Assembly (NCBI GenBank): GCA_903891505.1
Contig: CAITEO010000053.1
Location: forward strand, 1 to 12,831
DNA length: 12,831 nt
From: an uncultured Candidatus Woesearchaeota archaeon
Lineage (GTDB): Archaea; Nanobdellota; Nanobdellia; Woesearchaeales; 21-14-0-10-32-9
Reading direction: 5' to 3'
Under the pieces are notes generated by a model. That model was given only the letters and a program-made list of their open reading frames with translations. It did not search any database and was not told the origin of the DNA. The position numbers and the translations under genes were made by a program. Below are positions 6,400 through 12,787 of this stretch, piece by piece. Every line of letters starts with the position of its first letter. The stretch's first letter is position 1.

Positions 6400-6650
6400 T
6401 TTGCAGTCCTTCGGCTATTTATGGTGAAAACACTTTTTTTCTTTATCTAAAAAATCCAAACACAAGTTGAATGTTCTTAGTTGTTTTTGTAGTAAGGTCA
6501 AGATTGCTGTAAAAAAAGCGATTTGTCGTCAATAAACACACTAAACCTTATTTCTTAGAACCCAGTATTCTTTTATAAAACTTATGAATTTGAAAATCAT
6601 ATTTTAAAATTAGCGAGAAAATAAAATTGTGCTAGTATCGAAATGAATAT
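6400..6650. other. 251-bp gap between the SLT gene and the Rad50-like gene
   Basis: No convincing ORF is present. Near the SLT gene a minus-strand TATA-like element (TTAGATAAAG, complement of 6440-6449) could drive that gene with a leader of about 20 nt carrying AAGGA. A palindromic TTTTATAAAA at 6571-6580 is a strong TATA-like sequence in both directions. On the minus strand it would give a leader of about 150 nt; on the plus strand it points at no gene. Confidence 0.4.
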
Positions 6651-8822
6651 TTAGTTATATATTTCGCTTTCGCTTTCGTGTTTTCGAAGCCTTATGATGT
6701 GGTCGACAAAACTCTCCATCTTGGATTCGTGGCTAACTATTATTGTTTGGCTTGAATGCAACGCGTCAAGTACTTCGCGCACTTTGTCTAATTGATGAGA
6801 GCTAAACCCATCTGTTGGTTCGTCGAGAATTATTAAGTCTTTTGTTTTTATTGTTCCAATCATTTTATTTATTACTTTGTTGAGCGCGAGTTTGTACGCA
6901 AGAGCAACTGATGTTTTCTCGCCGCCTGATAGATTTTCTATGTCTGCATCATATCCGTTCTGGTTCACTTTTGGATTGAAGCTCTCGTCGATTGTTGCAG
7001 TTATGCTCTCTTCTTCTATTAGCATGTTAAACCATTCTTCGAAGTATGATTTGAATTCTGAGTGGGTGCTCGCCATTACGTGTTTCTCGATGACATCCAT
7101 CAAGTTCACGAAGTGATTTGTCAGCCAATGCTCGAGCATCTTTTTTCTTAAGACAATGTTTATTTGTTCTGTTTTCTTTTCCTGCGAGGTTTCGTTGTTC
7201 TCGATATTTAGAGCGTTTTCTTTTATTGACTGCAGAATTCCTGCTTCATTGACTTTCAAAGTAAGGTGTGCGTCTTTTGATTCTTTTAATTTCTTTGATA
7301 GTTCTTCAACAAGTTTGTCGTCAATCATTGTATCTTCTATTTTTTGAATGAGCTCTTTTTCTTTGCTTGTTTTTATTAGGATTTCTTTTTCAAATTCAAG
7401 TAGTTTTTCTTTCTTCTCAGTAATCTTCTTGTCTGTTTCAGCAATTATTTGCTCTTGGTGTTTTCTGAATTTTATTTTTTGCTCCTGTTCTTTTGCAGAG
7501 TATATTTCCAGCTGAAGTGATTCTATTTTCTTCATTATGATTTCAAGATTCCTGCTGGCTTTCTCAAGTAGTTCATTTAGTTTTACTTCTTTTTCTGCAA
7601 GATCAGTGAGTTTTTTATCCTCTTCAATTGAGATGTTATGTTTGTGATCCGCCGATACTTCTTGCGCACATAGCGGGCATTTCTCGAGGCTTCCTATTTT
7701 TTGTTTTATTTCATTTGATTCTTCTCGTCTTCTTGCGATTGTACCGAGTTTGCTCTTTGCTTCAATTATTTTTTTCTCTGTTTCTTCTTTCTTATCTTTA
7801 TAGTTCGTGAGCTCGTCTTGAATGATTGTTAATTCTCTCGTTTCTTTTGACGCACCATCTTTTTTGTTCTTTTCAATATTTTCTCGCTTTGCATCTTCTT
7901 TCATTTCATCAAGAGTTCTAATTTTTTGTTTTTCAAGCGACAAAATCTCTGTTTTTGTATTGTCTGAGTTGCGCTTGACGTTCTTTTGCTCTACGAGAAC
8001 AAGATTTAATTCTTGTTTTAGTTCTCGATTGTGTTTGAGCGAGTCTTCAAGTTCTTTCATCTTCGCTTCGTTTTCAAGAACAATTTTTTCTTCTGTTGTT
8101 ATTTGCACTTGGATTTTCAAGAGTGAAATATTTTTATCTTCCATTTCTTGCTCGTATTTCTTGTGAGTCTCTTTTAGTTCATGCAGTTCTTTTTCTAGAA
8201 TTGGAAGTATTTTTGTTTCTGATCGAAGGTCTCTTGCGTACATCTCAGCGTTTTCTTTGACTCGTTTGTATTTGTCTGTGTTGAATATTTTTGTTAGCTT
8301 TTCGAGTCTATCTTCTTCGCTATCTAGTATGATTTGTTTCATCTCTTCTTGCGGAGTATAAACTGTGTATCTAAATATGAGGCTCTTTGATTTCGTCAAG
8401 AGTTCATCAGGATAACCTAGCAGTAAAAGAATGATTGATTTGAGCTCAACTGGCGTGCAGTCTTTTCGTACTTTGTCTATCTCGATGTATCCTGCATCTT
8501 GTGTTATCGATGATCCTGCTGTTCCTGCTCTTTTTAGTGCTCTGAAAATCGTGATTTCTTTTGTTTTATTCTCTTTAGTCTGAGTGTTATCTTCAATTTC
8601 AAACGTTAGTTTGACGCTTCCTTCTTTTGAGCCATGTCTTAATAGTGCGCCGCCCGAGAGCATTCCTTTCATGAGGCCGAATAATGCAAATTCAATGCCG
8701 AAAAGAATTGTTGTTTTTCCAGAGCCGATATCGCCTGATAGAAGCGTACTTCCTCGTTTGAACTCGAGAGTTAAATCTGAGTACGATCTTATATTTTTAA
8801 GAGTTAAGGATTTTAGCTGCAT
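6651..8822 (-). CDS. rad50: Rad50-like SMC-type ATPase with zinc hook
   Basis: The 723-residue product has the full Rad50/SbcC layout. N-terminal ATPase half: Walker A GDIGSGKTT at 30-38, Q-loop YTPQEEM at 155-161. A long coiled coil runs from about 180-370. The zinc hook is CPLC (C382, C385). The returning coiled coil spans about 400-560. C-terminal ATPase half: signature LSGGE at 631-635, Walker B LIILDE at 663-668, H-loop histidine in VSHES near 698. Rad50 works with Mre11 to process DNA ends, bridging DNA through the hook. At 723 residues it is short compared with typical archaeal Rad50 (roughly 850-900), mostly through shorter arms. No Mre11, HerA or NurA gene lies in the window. A TATA-like TTTAAAT is centred 25 bases before the ATG with no SD site, so the transcript is probably leaderless. 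A different Rad50-related defence ATPase is possible. Confidence 0.9.
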   Translation of the reverse strand: MQLKSLTLKNIRSYSDLTLEFKRGSTLLSGDIGSGKTTILFGIEFALFGLMKGMLSGGALLRHGSKEGSVKLTFEIEDNTQTKENKTKEITIFRALKRAGTAGSSITQDAGYIEIDKVRKDCTPVELKSIILLLLGYPDELLTKSKSLIFRYTVYTPQEEMKQIILDSEEDRLEKLTKIFNTDKYKRVKENAEMYARDLRSETKILPILEKELHELKETHKKYEQEMEDKNISLLKIQVQITTEEKIVLENEAKMKELEDSLKHNRELKQELNLVLVEQKNVKRNSDNTKTEILSLEKQKIRTLDEMKEDAKRENIEKNKKDGASKETRELTIIQDELTNYKDKKEETEKKIIEAKSKLGTIARRREESNEIKQKIGSLEKCPLCAQEVSADHKHNISIEEDKKLTDLAEKEVKLNELLEKASRNLEIIMKKIESLQLEIYSAKEQEQKIKFRKHQEQIIAETDKKITEKKEKLLEFEKEILIKTSKEKELIQKIEDTMIDDKLVEELSKKLKESKDAHLTLKVNEAGILQSIKENALNIENNETSQEKKTEQINIVLRKKMLEHWLTNHFVNLMDVIEKHVMASTHSEFKSYFEEWFNMLIEEESITATIDESFNPKVNQNGYDADIENLSGGEKTSVALAYKLALNKVINKMIGTIKTKDLIILDEPTDGFSSHQLDKVREVLDALHSSQTIIVSHESKMESFVDHIIRLRKHESESEIYN

Positions 8823-8843
8823 ACGGGAAGAGGGTTAAACGAG

Positions 8844-8850
8844 TTTAAAT
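8844..8850 (-). promoter_or_regulatory. TATA element of the Rad50-like gene
   Basis: ATTTAAA on the minus strand is centred about 25 bases before the ATG at 8822, suggesting a leaderless transcript. It means the Rad50 gene can be expressed separately from the two membrane-protein genes upstream of it, although the 74-bp gap would also allow read-through. Confidence 0.45.
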
Positions 8851-8896
8851 TATTTGTGTGTAAAATTGTTCTGTGCAGCGGTTATGATTAATTAGT

Positions 8897-9916
8897 CTAT
8901 GGTTTATAGTAGGTTTGTTCGTTTCTTTTTTGTTTCCATTCTTTTCCTTTTAAGTAAACATCATACGCGCCTGTTAAGTTTCCTATTACAAACGAAACAG
9001 GGTTTGGATTAATGGCGAATGATAAAGATCCTGTGTGTTCATGTTTTACTTTATAATCATATAATCTCTTGAACCACAGAAATGGTCTTAAAATTAGATG
9101 TGATATTAGTAGTGCCGAACCAACAATAGCAATTCCGTGTAAGTCATTCCAGTATTGCTCGGTAAATATGTTGTTTTCGCTTAAGACTAGAGGGAGAGCT
9201 GCTGCTGCTTCTAAAATGTAGTATGTAATCTCAACAGGGAGATTTTCTTTTGTTGTAGAAAGATGGTCTTTGTTTGTTAATTTCTCAGCTATTCTTACAT
9301 ATCTTTTTGCAAGATAACCAACAACTGCGCCGTTTACCACTACATCTTTTAGAAAACTTAATCCTTTTACCGCGTAGTGTCTAGCGACTTTCAGGTCGTG
9401 GACTGTACTATCTACGCAATAATCGTAGGTTGTTGCTCTGTATTTATTTTCCATCTCTGGTTTTTTCCAGTATTTTCTCCTCTCACTAGGAAGGCCCATT
9501 GTCCAAGCAGCAATTGGTGCAGCTATCTTTCGTCCAACCCAATCGTTAAATTCCTCATGTTTTATCATGTAGTCTTTACATTTTTTTCTGAATATTTTTC
9601 TAACTTCTCTTCTTTCTATATATTGGCTATAGTAATCGTTCTCCCACAGATTGTTTACGAGCCAGTCTGCTACTTTATTATTATCGTGTTTCTCAAGAAA
9701 GCTAACTATTTGCGCGGAGATGTAATTTCCTTTGAAATTCTGTTTACCCCAAAGACGCATAGCTAAATCACGATCGTGTTGATTTTCGTACGAGAATTCT
9801 GGTGTGAACTGAAATACTTCTCTTTGTGTCCAGATGTTTTCGTCTTCAACAATGTCATCAAGAGTCTTAAGTCCTTCTTCGGTATTTATGTAAAACGGAT
9901 CTTGTGCTTGTTTCAT
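8897..9916 (-). CDS. Unrecognised membrane protein (second gene of pair)
   Basis: I do not recognise this 339-residue product. Residues 1-125 form a soluble, aromatic- and charge-rich helical region with no signal peptide. From about 125 there are helical segments with AAPIAAWTMGLP (132-143). Likely membrane-associated hydrophobic stretches lie at about 190-203, 230-246 and 261-281. The tail is basic (KGKEWKQKR). The central TTYDYCVDSTVHDLKVARHYA (162-182) and the tail segment PNPVSFVIGN (304-313) loosely resemble segments of the upstream 448-residue protein, hinting that the two share a domain. The gene starts 17 bases after that gene's stop, on the same strand, with no SD site before its ATG, so the two are almost certainly co-transcribed. 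Gene reality is supported by length, strand continuity and protein-like composition; function unknown. Confidence 0.78.
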   Translation of the reverse strand: MKQAQDPFYINTEEGLKTLDDIVEDENIWTQREVFQFTPEFSYENQHDRDLAMRLWGKQNFKGNYISAQIVSFLEKHDNNKVADWLVNNLWENDYYSQYIERREVRKIFRKKCKDYMIKHEEFNDWVGRKIAAPIAAWTMGLPSERRKYWKKPEMENKYRATTYDYCVDSTVHDLKVARHYAVKGLSFLKDVVVNGAVVGYLAKRYVRIAEKLTNKDHLSTTKENLPVEITYYILEAAAALPLVLSENNIFTEQYWNDLHGIAIVGSALLISHLILRPFLWFKRLYDYKVKHEHTGSLSFAINPNPVSFVIGNLTGAYDVYLKGKEWKQKRNEQTYYKP

Positions 9917-9933
9917 TTTTTTGTCTAATTTTG

Positions 9934-11280
9934 TTACATGTAATTTATTAGTCCTTGAGAAATTTTAACTGCTGGAACTGGGATTATTTTGTCTTCGTTT
10001 TTATTTGCTTGTACATTTTCTAAGCCTAACATAGTTTGAGTTAGTTCAATCCCTTTATTGTATGTATCTTTCGTTTTTTTCATGAATTTACGCGCAGGAT
10101 TTTTTATCACGTCTGGAATAAATGAACTAGTATTAGAATCATATTTGTGTTCAGTCCACCATTCATATATTCCTATCATTGCTCTGTGTCCAAACGCCCA
10201 GCCATTTGCAATCATTCCAAATGGGTCTCCACTAACCATTGCTGTTGGATCAGGAATATATTTTTTGAAACCTATCGCAGCTATGTTTTTTGCAGCGCAC
10301 ATTCCCGCTTTTCCTGCAGCTATGCCTAACACTGTGTATGTTGCAATGTTTTCAAGGCCGACGTAGTTAAGACCACTTGCGATTAGCCCTCCTGGTAGAG
10401 TGTTATAAATTAAGTAAGTTCCACCCATTATGAGGAGGGGAATGACTGTTAAACCTGCGCTCCAATTAGTGATTGTGTTAAAATCCTTGTTCATAGCATA
10501 AGTTGCATTCTTGGCAAGACTTTCTGGAAAGGTGCAGTAATATGCAAAGCCTATGTCTGAAGAAGTTACATGATCGTGATATCCTGGAGGAGGCATTGAT
10601 TTAGAGATTACTTTTGCAGGCCATTGTGGCCATTTGCTTCTCATGAAAAAATCATAGACTTTTTCCTGGTTTGTTTTCCTGATTTCTAGTTCTTTTTCTA
10701 TTTCCAGTTCAAGAGGAGAACTCTTGATTTTTTCTCGCATAGTTTTTTTGATTTTTTTATATTGTTCAATTAGTGTGTCGTAGTCGCCCATTTCATTCGC
10801 GTCGCCATGCCTTGGCACAATGGGTGCAATTAGTTCTTTGTATTCTTGCTCAACAAGATGCGAGAAATCACTATCTTCTTTTCTTATTCTCTTCGCAAGA
10901 GAATATATTTTATCTTTTGTTTCATTTTCAAGATCGTATTTCGGGATTCGGGATTTTAGTTTTGCAAATTTAATTCCTTGTTGTTTGTAATGGTCAAATC
11001 TATCCTCTTTATACATATGTTTTAGAAGCTGCAGCATACCTCTCTTTGTATTTTGTCTGCCGAATAAAACAAGGCGCTCAATTTCTTTGTATTTTCTTGC
11101 AGATTCTTGTTCTTCTTTTGTTGCATATTTTGTCTTGTCTTCTTCTAGTTTGTATGCTGCTCTTAGTTCTTGTACGTTATTTATCGGGTAATCTGCCATG
11201 TATAATAAATAATTTAAGACTTCTCTTTTCGTCCTCAGTTCAGGTATTTCTATCAATGTAATCTCTGAGGGTAGAAGCAA
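9934..11280 (-). CDS. Unrecognised coiled-coil/membrane protein (first gene of pair)
   Basis: I do not recognise this 448-residue product. Residues 10-215 are highly charged and helical (EEDKTKYATKEEQESARKYKE and similar), probably partly coiled coil. A P/W-rich hinge (217-232) follows. Hydrophobic, glycine-rich segments at about 272-292 and 308-336 are probable membrane helices. A conserved-looking DPFGMIANGWAFGHRAMIGIYEWW stretch lies at 352-375, and the tail is basic to polar. There is no signal peptide. The start is uncertain: the longest frame begins at TTG (11280-11278) with GAGGAG directly abutting it, a poor spacing. Other in-frame options are a TTG about 24 bases on (residue 9) and the first ATG (residue 28, near 11199). 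It is followed after 17 bases by the 339-residue membrane protein gene, with the Rad50-like gene further downstream. Confidence 0.76.
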   Translation of the reverse strand: MLLPSEITLIEIPELRTKREVLNYLLYMADYPINNVQELRAAYKLEEDKTKYATKEEQESARKYKEIERLVLFGRQNTKRGMLQLLKHMYKEDRFDHYKQQGIKFAKLKSRIPKYDLENETKDKIYSLAKRIRKEDSDFSHLVEQEYKELIAPIVPRHGDANEMGDYDTLIEQYKKIKKTMREKIKSSPLELEIEKELEIRKTNQEKVYDFFMRSKWPQWPAKVISKSMPPPGYHDHVTSSDIGFAYYCTFPESLAKNATYAMNKDFNTITNWSAGLTVIPLLIMGGTYLIYNTLPGGLIASGLNYVGLENIATYTVLGIAAGKAGMCAAKNIAAIGFKKYIPDPTAMVSGDPFGMIANGWAFGHRAMIGIYEWWTEHKYDSNTSSFIPDVIKNPARKFMKKTKDTYNKGIELTQTMLGLENVQANKNEDKIIPVPAVKISQGLINYM

Positions 11281-11307
11281 CTCCTCTTTTTATACTTTTG
11301 CTATAGT

Positions 11308-11322
11308 TACTCCTTAGGAGTA
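11308..11322. promoter_or_regulatory. Operator-like inverted repeat before the membrane-protein pair
   Basis: TACTCCT-T-AGGAGTA is a perfect 7-bp inverted repeat around a single base. It lies immediately downstream of the minus-strand TATA element at 11324-11334 and 28 bases before the putative TTG start, a position where a bound protein would block transcription. The binding protein is unknown. Confidence 0.45.
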
Positions 11323-11323
11323 G

Positions 11324-11334
11324 TTTTTATATTT
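11324..11334 (-). promoter_or_regulatory. TATA element for the membrane-protein pair
   Basis: AAATATAAAAA on the minus strand predicts a start near 11303 and a leader of about 22 nt if the TTG at 11280 is used. A second TATA-like AGTATAAAAAG (complement of 11286-11296) would start transcription near 11265, which would instead favour a start codon inside the longest frame. Confidence 0.45.
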
Positions 11335-11374
11335 ATTTTGTAGTTTGTAGAGTATTTTTTAAGAGCTAAAAACC

Positions 11375-11382
11375 TTTATAAA
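11375..11382 (+). promoter_or_regulatory. TATA box of the tRNA-Gln gene
   Basis: TTTATAAA, preceded by AAAACC in the place of a BRE, is centred about 31 bases before the first base of the tRNA, the usual distance for an archaeal tRNA promoter. Confidence 0.7.
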
Positions 11383-11409
11383 CAATAAACAATCTCTTGC
11401 ATTCATATT

Positions 11410-11529
11410 AGCCCCGTAGTGTAGCGGCCAATCATACAGGCCTTTGGATACATTTTCCGCTTCGCATAAAGCGTTAATAGGAAAACTAAAAGAAAGCCTG
11501 TGACCTCGGTTCAAATCCGGGCGGGGCTA
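11410..11529 (+). tRNA. tRNA-Gln(TTG) with an intron
   Basis: Both acceptor arms pair perfectly over 7 bp (AGCCCCG at 11410-11416 with CGGGGCT at 11522-11528), with discriminator A at 11529 and no encoded CCA. The D arm contains AGCGGCCAATC with the conserved A14 and GG. The anticodon stem is CAGGC (11437-11441) with GCCTG (11496-11500). The loop CTTTGGA gives anticodon TTG (11444-11446). The T arm is CTCGG-TTCAAAT-CCGGG (11505-11521). Exons 11410-11447 and 11495-11529 join into a 73-nt tRNA. The A1-U72-type acceptor end and the TGTAGCGGCCAATCAT arm are typical of archaeal tRNA-Gln. Archaea normally charge this tRNA with Glu and amidate it by GatDE. Confidence 0.95.
11448..11494 (+). other. 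47-nt archaeal tRNA intron at position 37/38
   Basis: The splice sites form a canonical bulge-helix-bulge. The central 4-bp helix is CTTT (11442-11445) with AAAG (11489-11492). The 3-nt bulges are GGA (11446-11448) and AAA (11493-11495). Cleavage after the second base of each bulge defines the ends. Inside, TTTTCC (11453-11458) pairs with GGAAAA (11480-11485) and GCTT (11459-11462) with AAGC (11469-11472), making a long hairpin. The splicing endonuclease is not in this window. Confidence 0.93.
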
Positions 11530-11533
11530 GTTC

Positions 11534-11553
11534 CATTCGCGTGTGAACGAATG
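11534..11553 (+). repeat. Small hairpin directly after the tRNA
   Basis: CATTCG (11534-11539) and CGAATG (11548-11553) can form a 6-bp stem with an 8-nt loop starting 4 bases after the tRNA 3' end. It may help termination or 3'-end processing, or be chance. A weak T-rich stretch follows at about 11561-11573. Confidence 0.35.
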
Positions 11554-11580
11554 TTATCGGGTTTTCTTTAGTTTCAAGAT

Positions 11581-11593
11581 TAAATATTTAAAT
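11581..11593 (+). promoter_or_regulatory. TATA element of the leaderless membrane-protein gene
   Basis: TAAATATTTAAAT is centred about 26 bases before the GTG at 11614, with no SD site between, so translation probably starts at the very 5' end of the mRNA. Confidence 0.55.
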
Positions 11594-11613
11594 TTGAAAC
11601 AATTACCTAATTC

Positions 11614-12579
11614 GTGGTTGATGATTCTATAAAAACAAATGAGGAAGAACAGAAACAAGCCTGGGAAACATATTCAGGAGCAGTATCCAATCATTTTCAG
11701 AAGATTGCTAAAACTATTAATGATTGGTCCAAAAATAGAAGTATAAGATTGATTCCGGAATTCTGGTTTTTATTCGCGTTAATAGCATTTATTACAATTA
11801 ATCTCGTTTTTCAAAAGTTTTCAATGTGGTTGTTTGCCGGAATCATAGTTCTTTGTTTATATGATTTATTTTACCCCAATCTTGGATGGGTAAGAAAGAA
11901 TATTTTTCGCAACAGAGCAAACGAATTAGATAAATTACTCAAAAAAAATAATCAAGACGCATTAGTTGATTTAAAAAATTTCATTTCATATGAAAAAAAT
12001 GTAACTGTATCAGAACTCAATAAAATATTTACGAATAGATTCGATGACAATTATGAAGCATATGATATTATTTTTTCAGGAACAAAGTTTTCAGAGGATG
12101 AATTAAAGTGGTTTTTAGAAAAAGATTTTATAAATAAAGATTTTGTAGATAATCATCTTTTGCTTAAAGCACTAAAAAGTTTTAGAATAAATATAGGTTT
12201 TGATACATACAATTCTATAAAACAACAACTAAAAAAGAAAAATACCAATAAACAAATTACAAAATATTTCAATTACAAATATATAAGATACACTAAAGTA
12301 AATGCTCATTTTAAAAATGCAGTTTATGGTCAAGAAATGTGGTATCCTAAAGTTAAGACTTTTTTTGTAACCATTATTCTATTAACTATTGTTTGTGCGT
12401 ACTTAGGATCTGTGACTATAAGTTTATTCTCAAATGCAAAAACAATTAATACAAATCCTTTGTTGATGCCGATTTTATATTATCCATTTGTAATATCTGC
12501 GATCGGGTTGGGTGTGACAATAGTATTAAATGCTGTTATCAGAAGCATATTTAAATTGTTTATTTCTAAGAGAATTTAA
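11614..12579 (+). CDS. Unrecognised four-helix membrane protein
   Basis: I do not recognise this 321-residue product. A charged cytosolic N-terminus (1-45) is followed by two membrane helices (about 48-66 and 69-85). A large soluble, lysine- and asparagine-rich helical middle comes next (about 90-245), then two more membrane helices (about 248-272 and 284-310) and a basic tail. The two pairs of helices flanking a cytosolic domain could suit a sensor, channel or transport accessory protein, but no motif decides this. The start is a GTG at 11614 placed 26 bases after a TATA element with no SD site, which supports a leaderless transcript; the first ATG in frame would cut off the first helix. Codon use is more A/T-rich than in the neighbouring protease gene. 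It lies just downstream of the tRNA gene, a common place for integrated DNA, but no direct repeat of the tRNA end was seen. Confidence 0.8.
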   Translation: MVDDSIKTNEEEQKQAWETYSGAVSNHFQKIAKTINDWSKNRSIRLIPEFWFLFALIAFITINLVFQKFSMWLFAGIIVLCLYDLFYPNLGWVRKNIFRNRANELDKLLKKNNQDALVDLKNFISYEKNVTVSELNKIFTNRFDDNYEAYDIIFSGTKFSEDELKWFLEKDFINKDFVDNHLLLKALKSFRINIGFDTYNSIKQQLKKKNTNKQITKYFNYKYIRYTKVNAHFKNAVYGQEMWYPKVKTFFVTIILLTIVCAYLGSVTISLFSNAKTINTNPLLMPILYYPFVISAIGLGVTIVLNAVIRSIFKLFISKRI

Positions 12580-12598
12580 CTTAGATAATATTTTCAGG

Positions 12599-12760
12599 TT
12601 GTATATCATTCTCCTTATTTGTAATACTCGCATCCAGTCATCGAAGCAATGTCCCAAAGGGCGGGGCAGATTACCTTCTGTGACATTAAAGGACGCGATA
12701 ATTTTATTTGGCGGATTTGTTTTGTTGAACTCTTTCTTGTATTATCTTCTAACTTTGTAA
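12599..12760 (+). CDS. Doubtful small membrane protein (53 residues)
   Basis: From a TTG at 12599 a frame of 53 codons runs to TAA. The C-terminal 30 residues look protein-like: a basic, proline-containing stretch (CPKGRGRLPSVTLKDA) followed by one membrane helix (IILFGGFVLLNSFLYYLL). Its GC-rich middle (12645-12670) stands out from the A/T-rich surroundings, which suggests some constraint. Against it, the start codon is weak, there is no good SD site, and no TATA element sits at the right distance. Another frame through the same bases (ATG at 12649) is also open for about 49 codons but reads less like a protein. It could be a real small protein, a fragment, or part of a structured RNA. Confidence 0.27.
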   Translation: MYIILLICNTRIQSSKQCPKGRGRLPSVTLKDAIILFGGFVLLNSFLYYLLTL

Positions 12761-12787
12761 ATAAAACAGCAAAAACCACGAAAAAAC

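Noticed and set aside
7822..8166. Open frame of 114 codons on the plus strand within the Rad50-like gene
   Set aside because: Its S/F/R-rich composition is the reverse of coiled-coil codons rich in Glu and Lys; it is a shadow.
9377..9766. Open frame of 129 codons on the plus strand opposite the 339-residue membrane protein
   Set aside because: No start signal, and it lies wholly antisense to a gene in a continuous minus-strand operon; most likely a shadow, although both genes here are unrecognised.
10058..10366. Open frame of 102 codons opposite the 448-residue protein
   Set aside because: It is antisense to the membrane-spanning part, which yields hydrophobic reverse frames; no TATA or SD support.
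11410..11613. Integration (att) site at the tRNA gene
   Set aside because: No repeat of the tRNA 3' end and no integrase gene are visible in the window.
11619..11624. TGATGA resembling a C box of a C/D guide RNA
   Set aside because: No D box (CTGA) at a fitting distance and no terminal stem; it also lies in the first codons of a gene.
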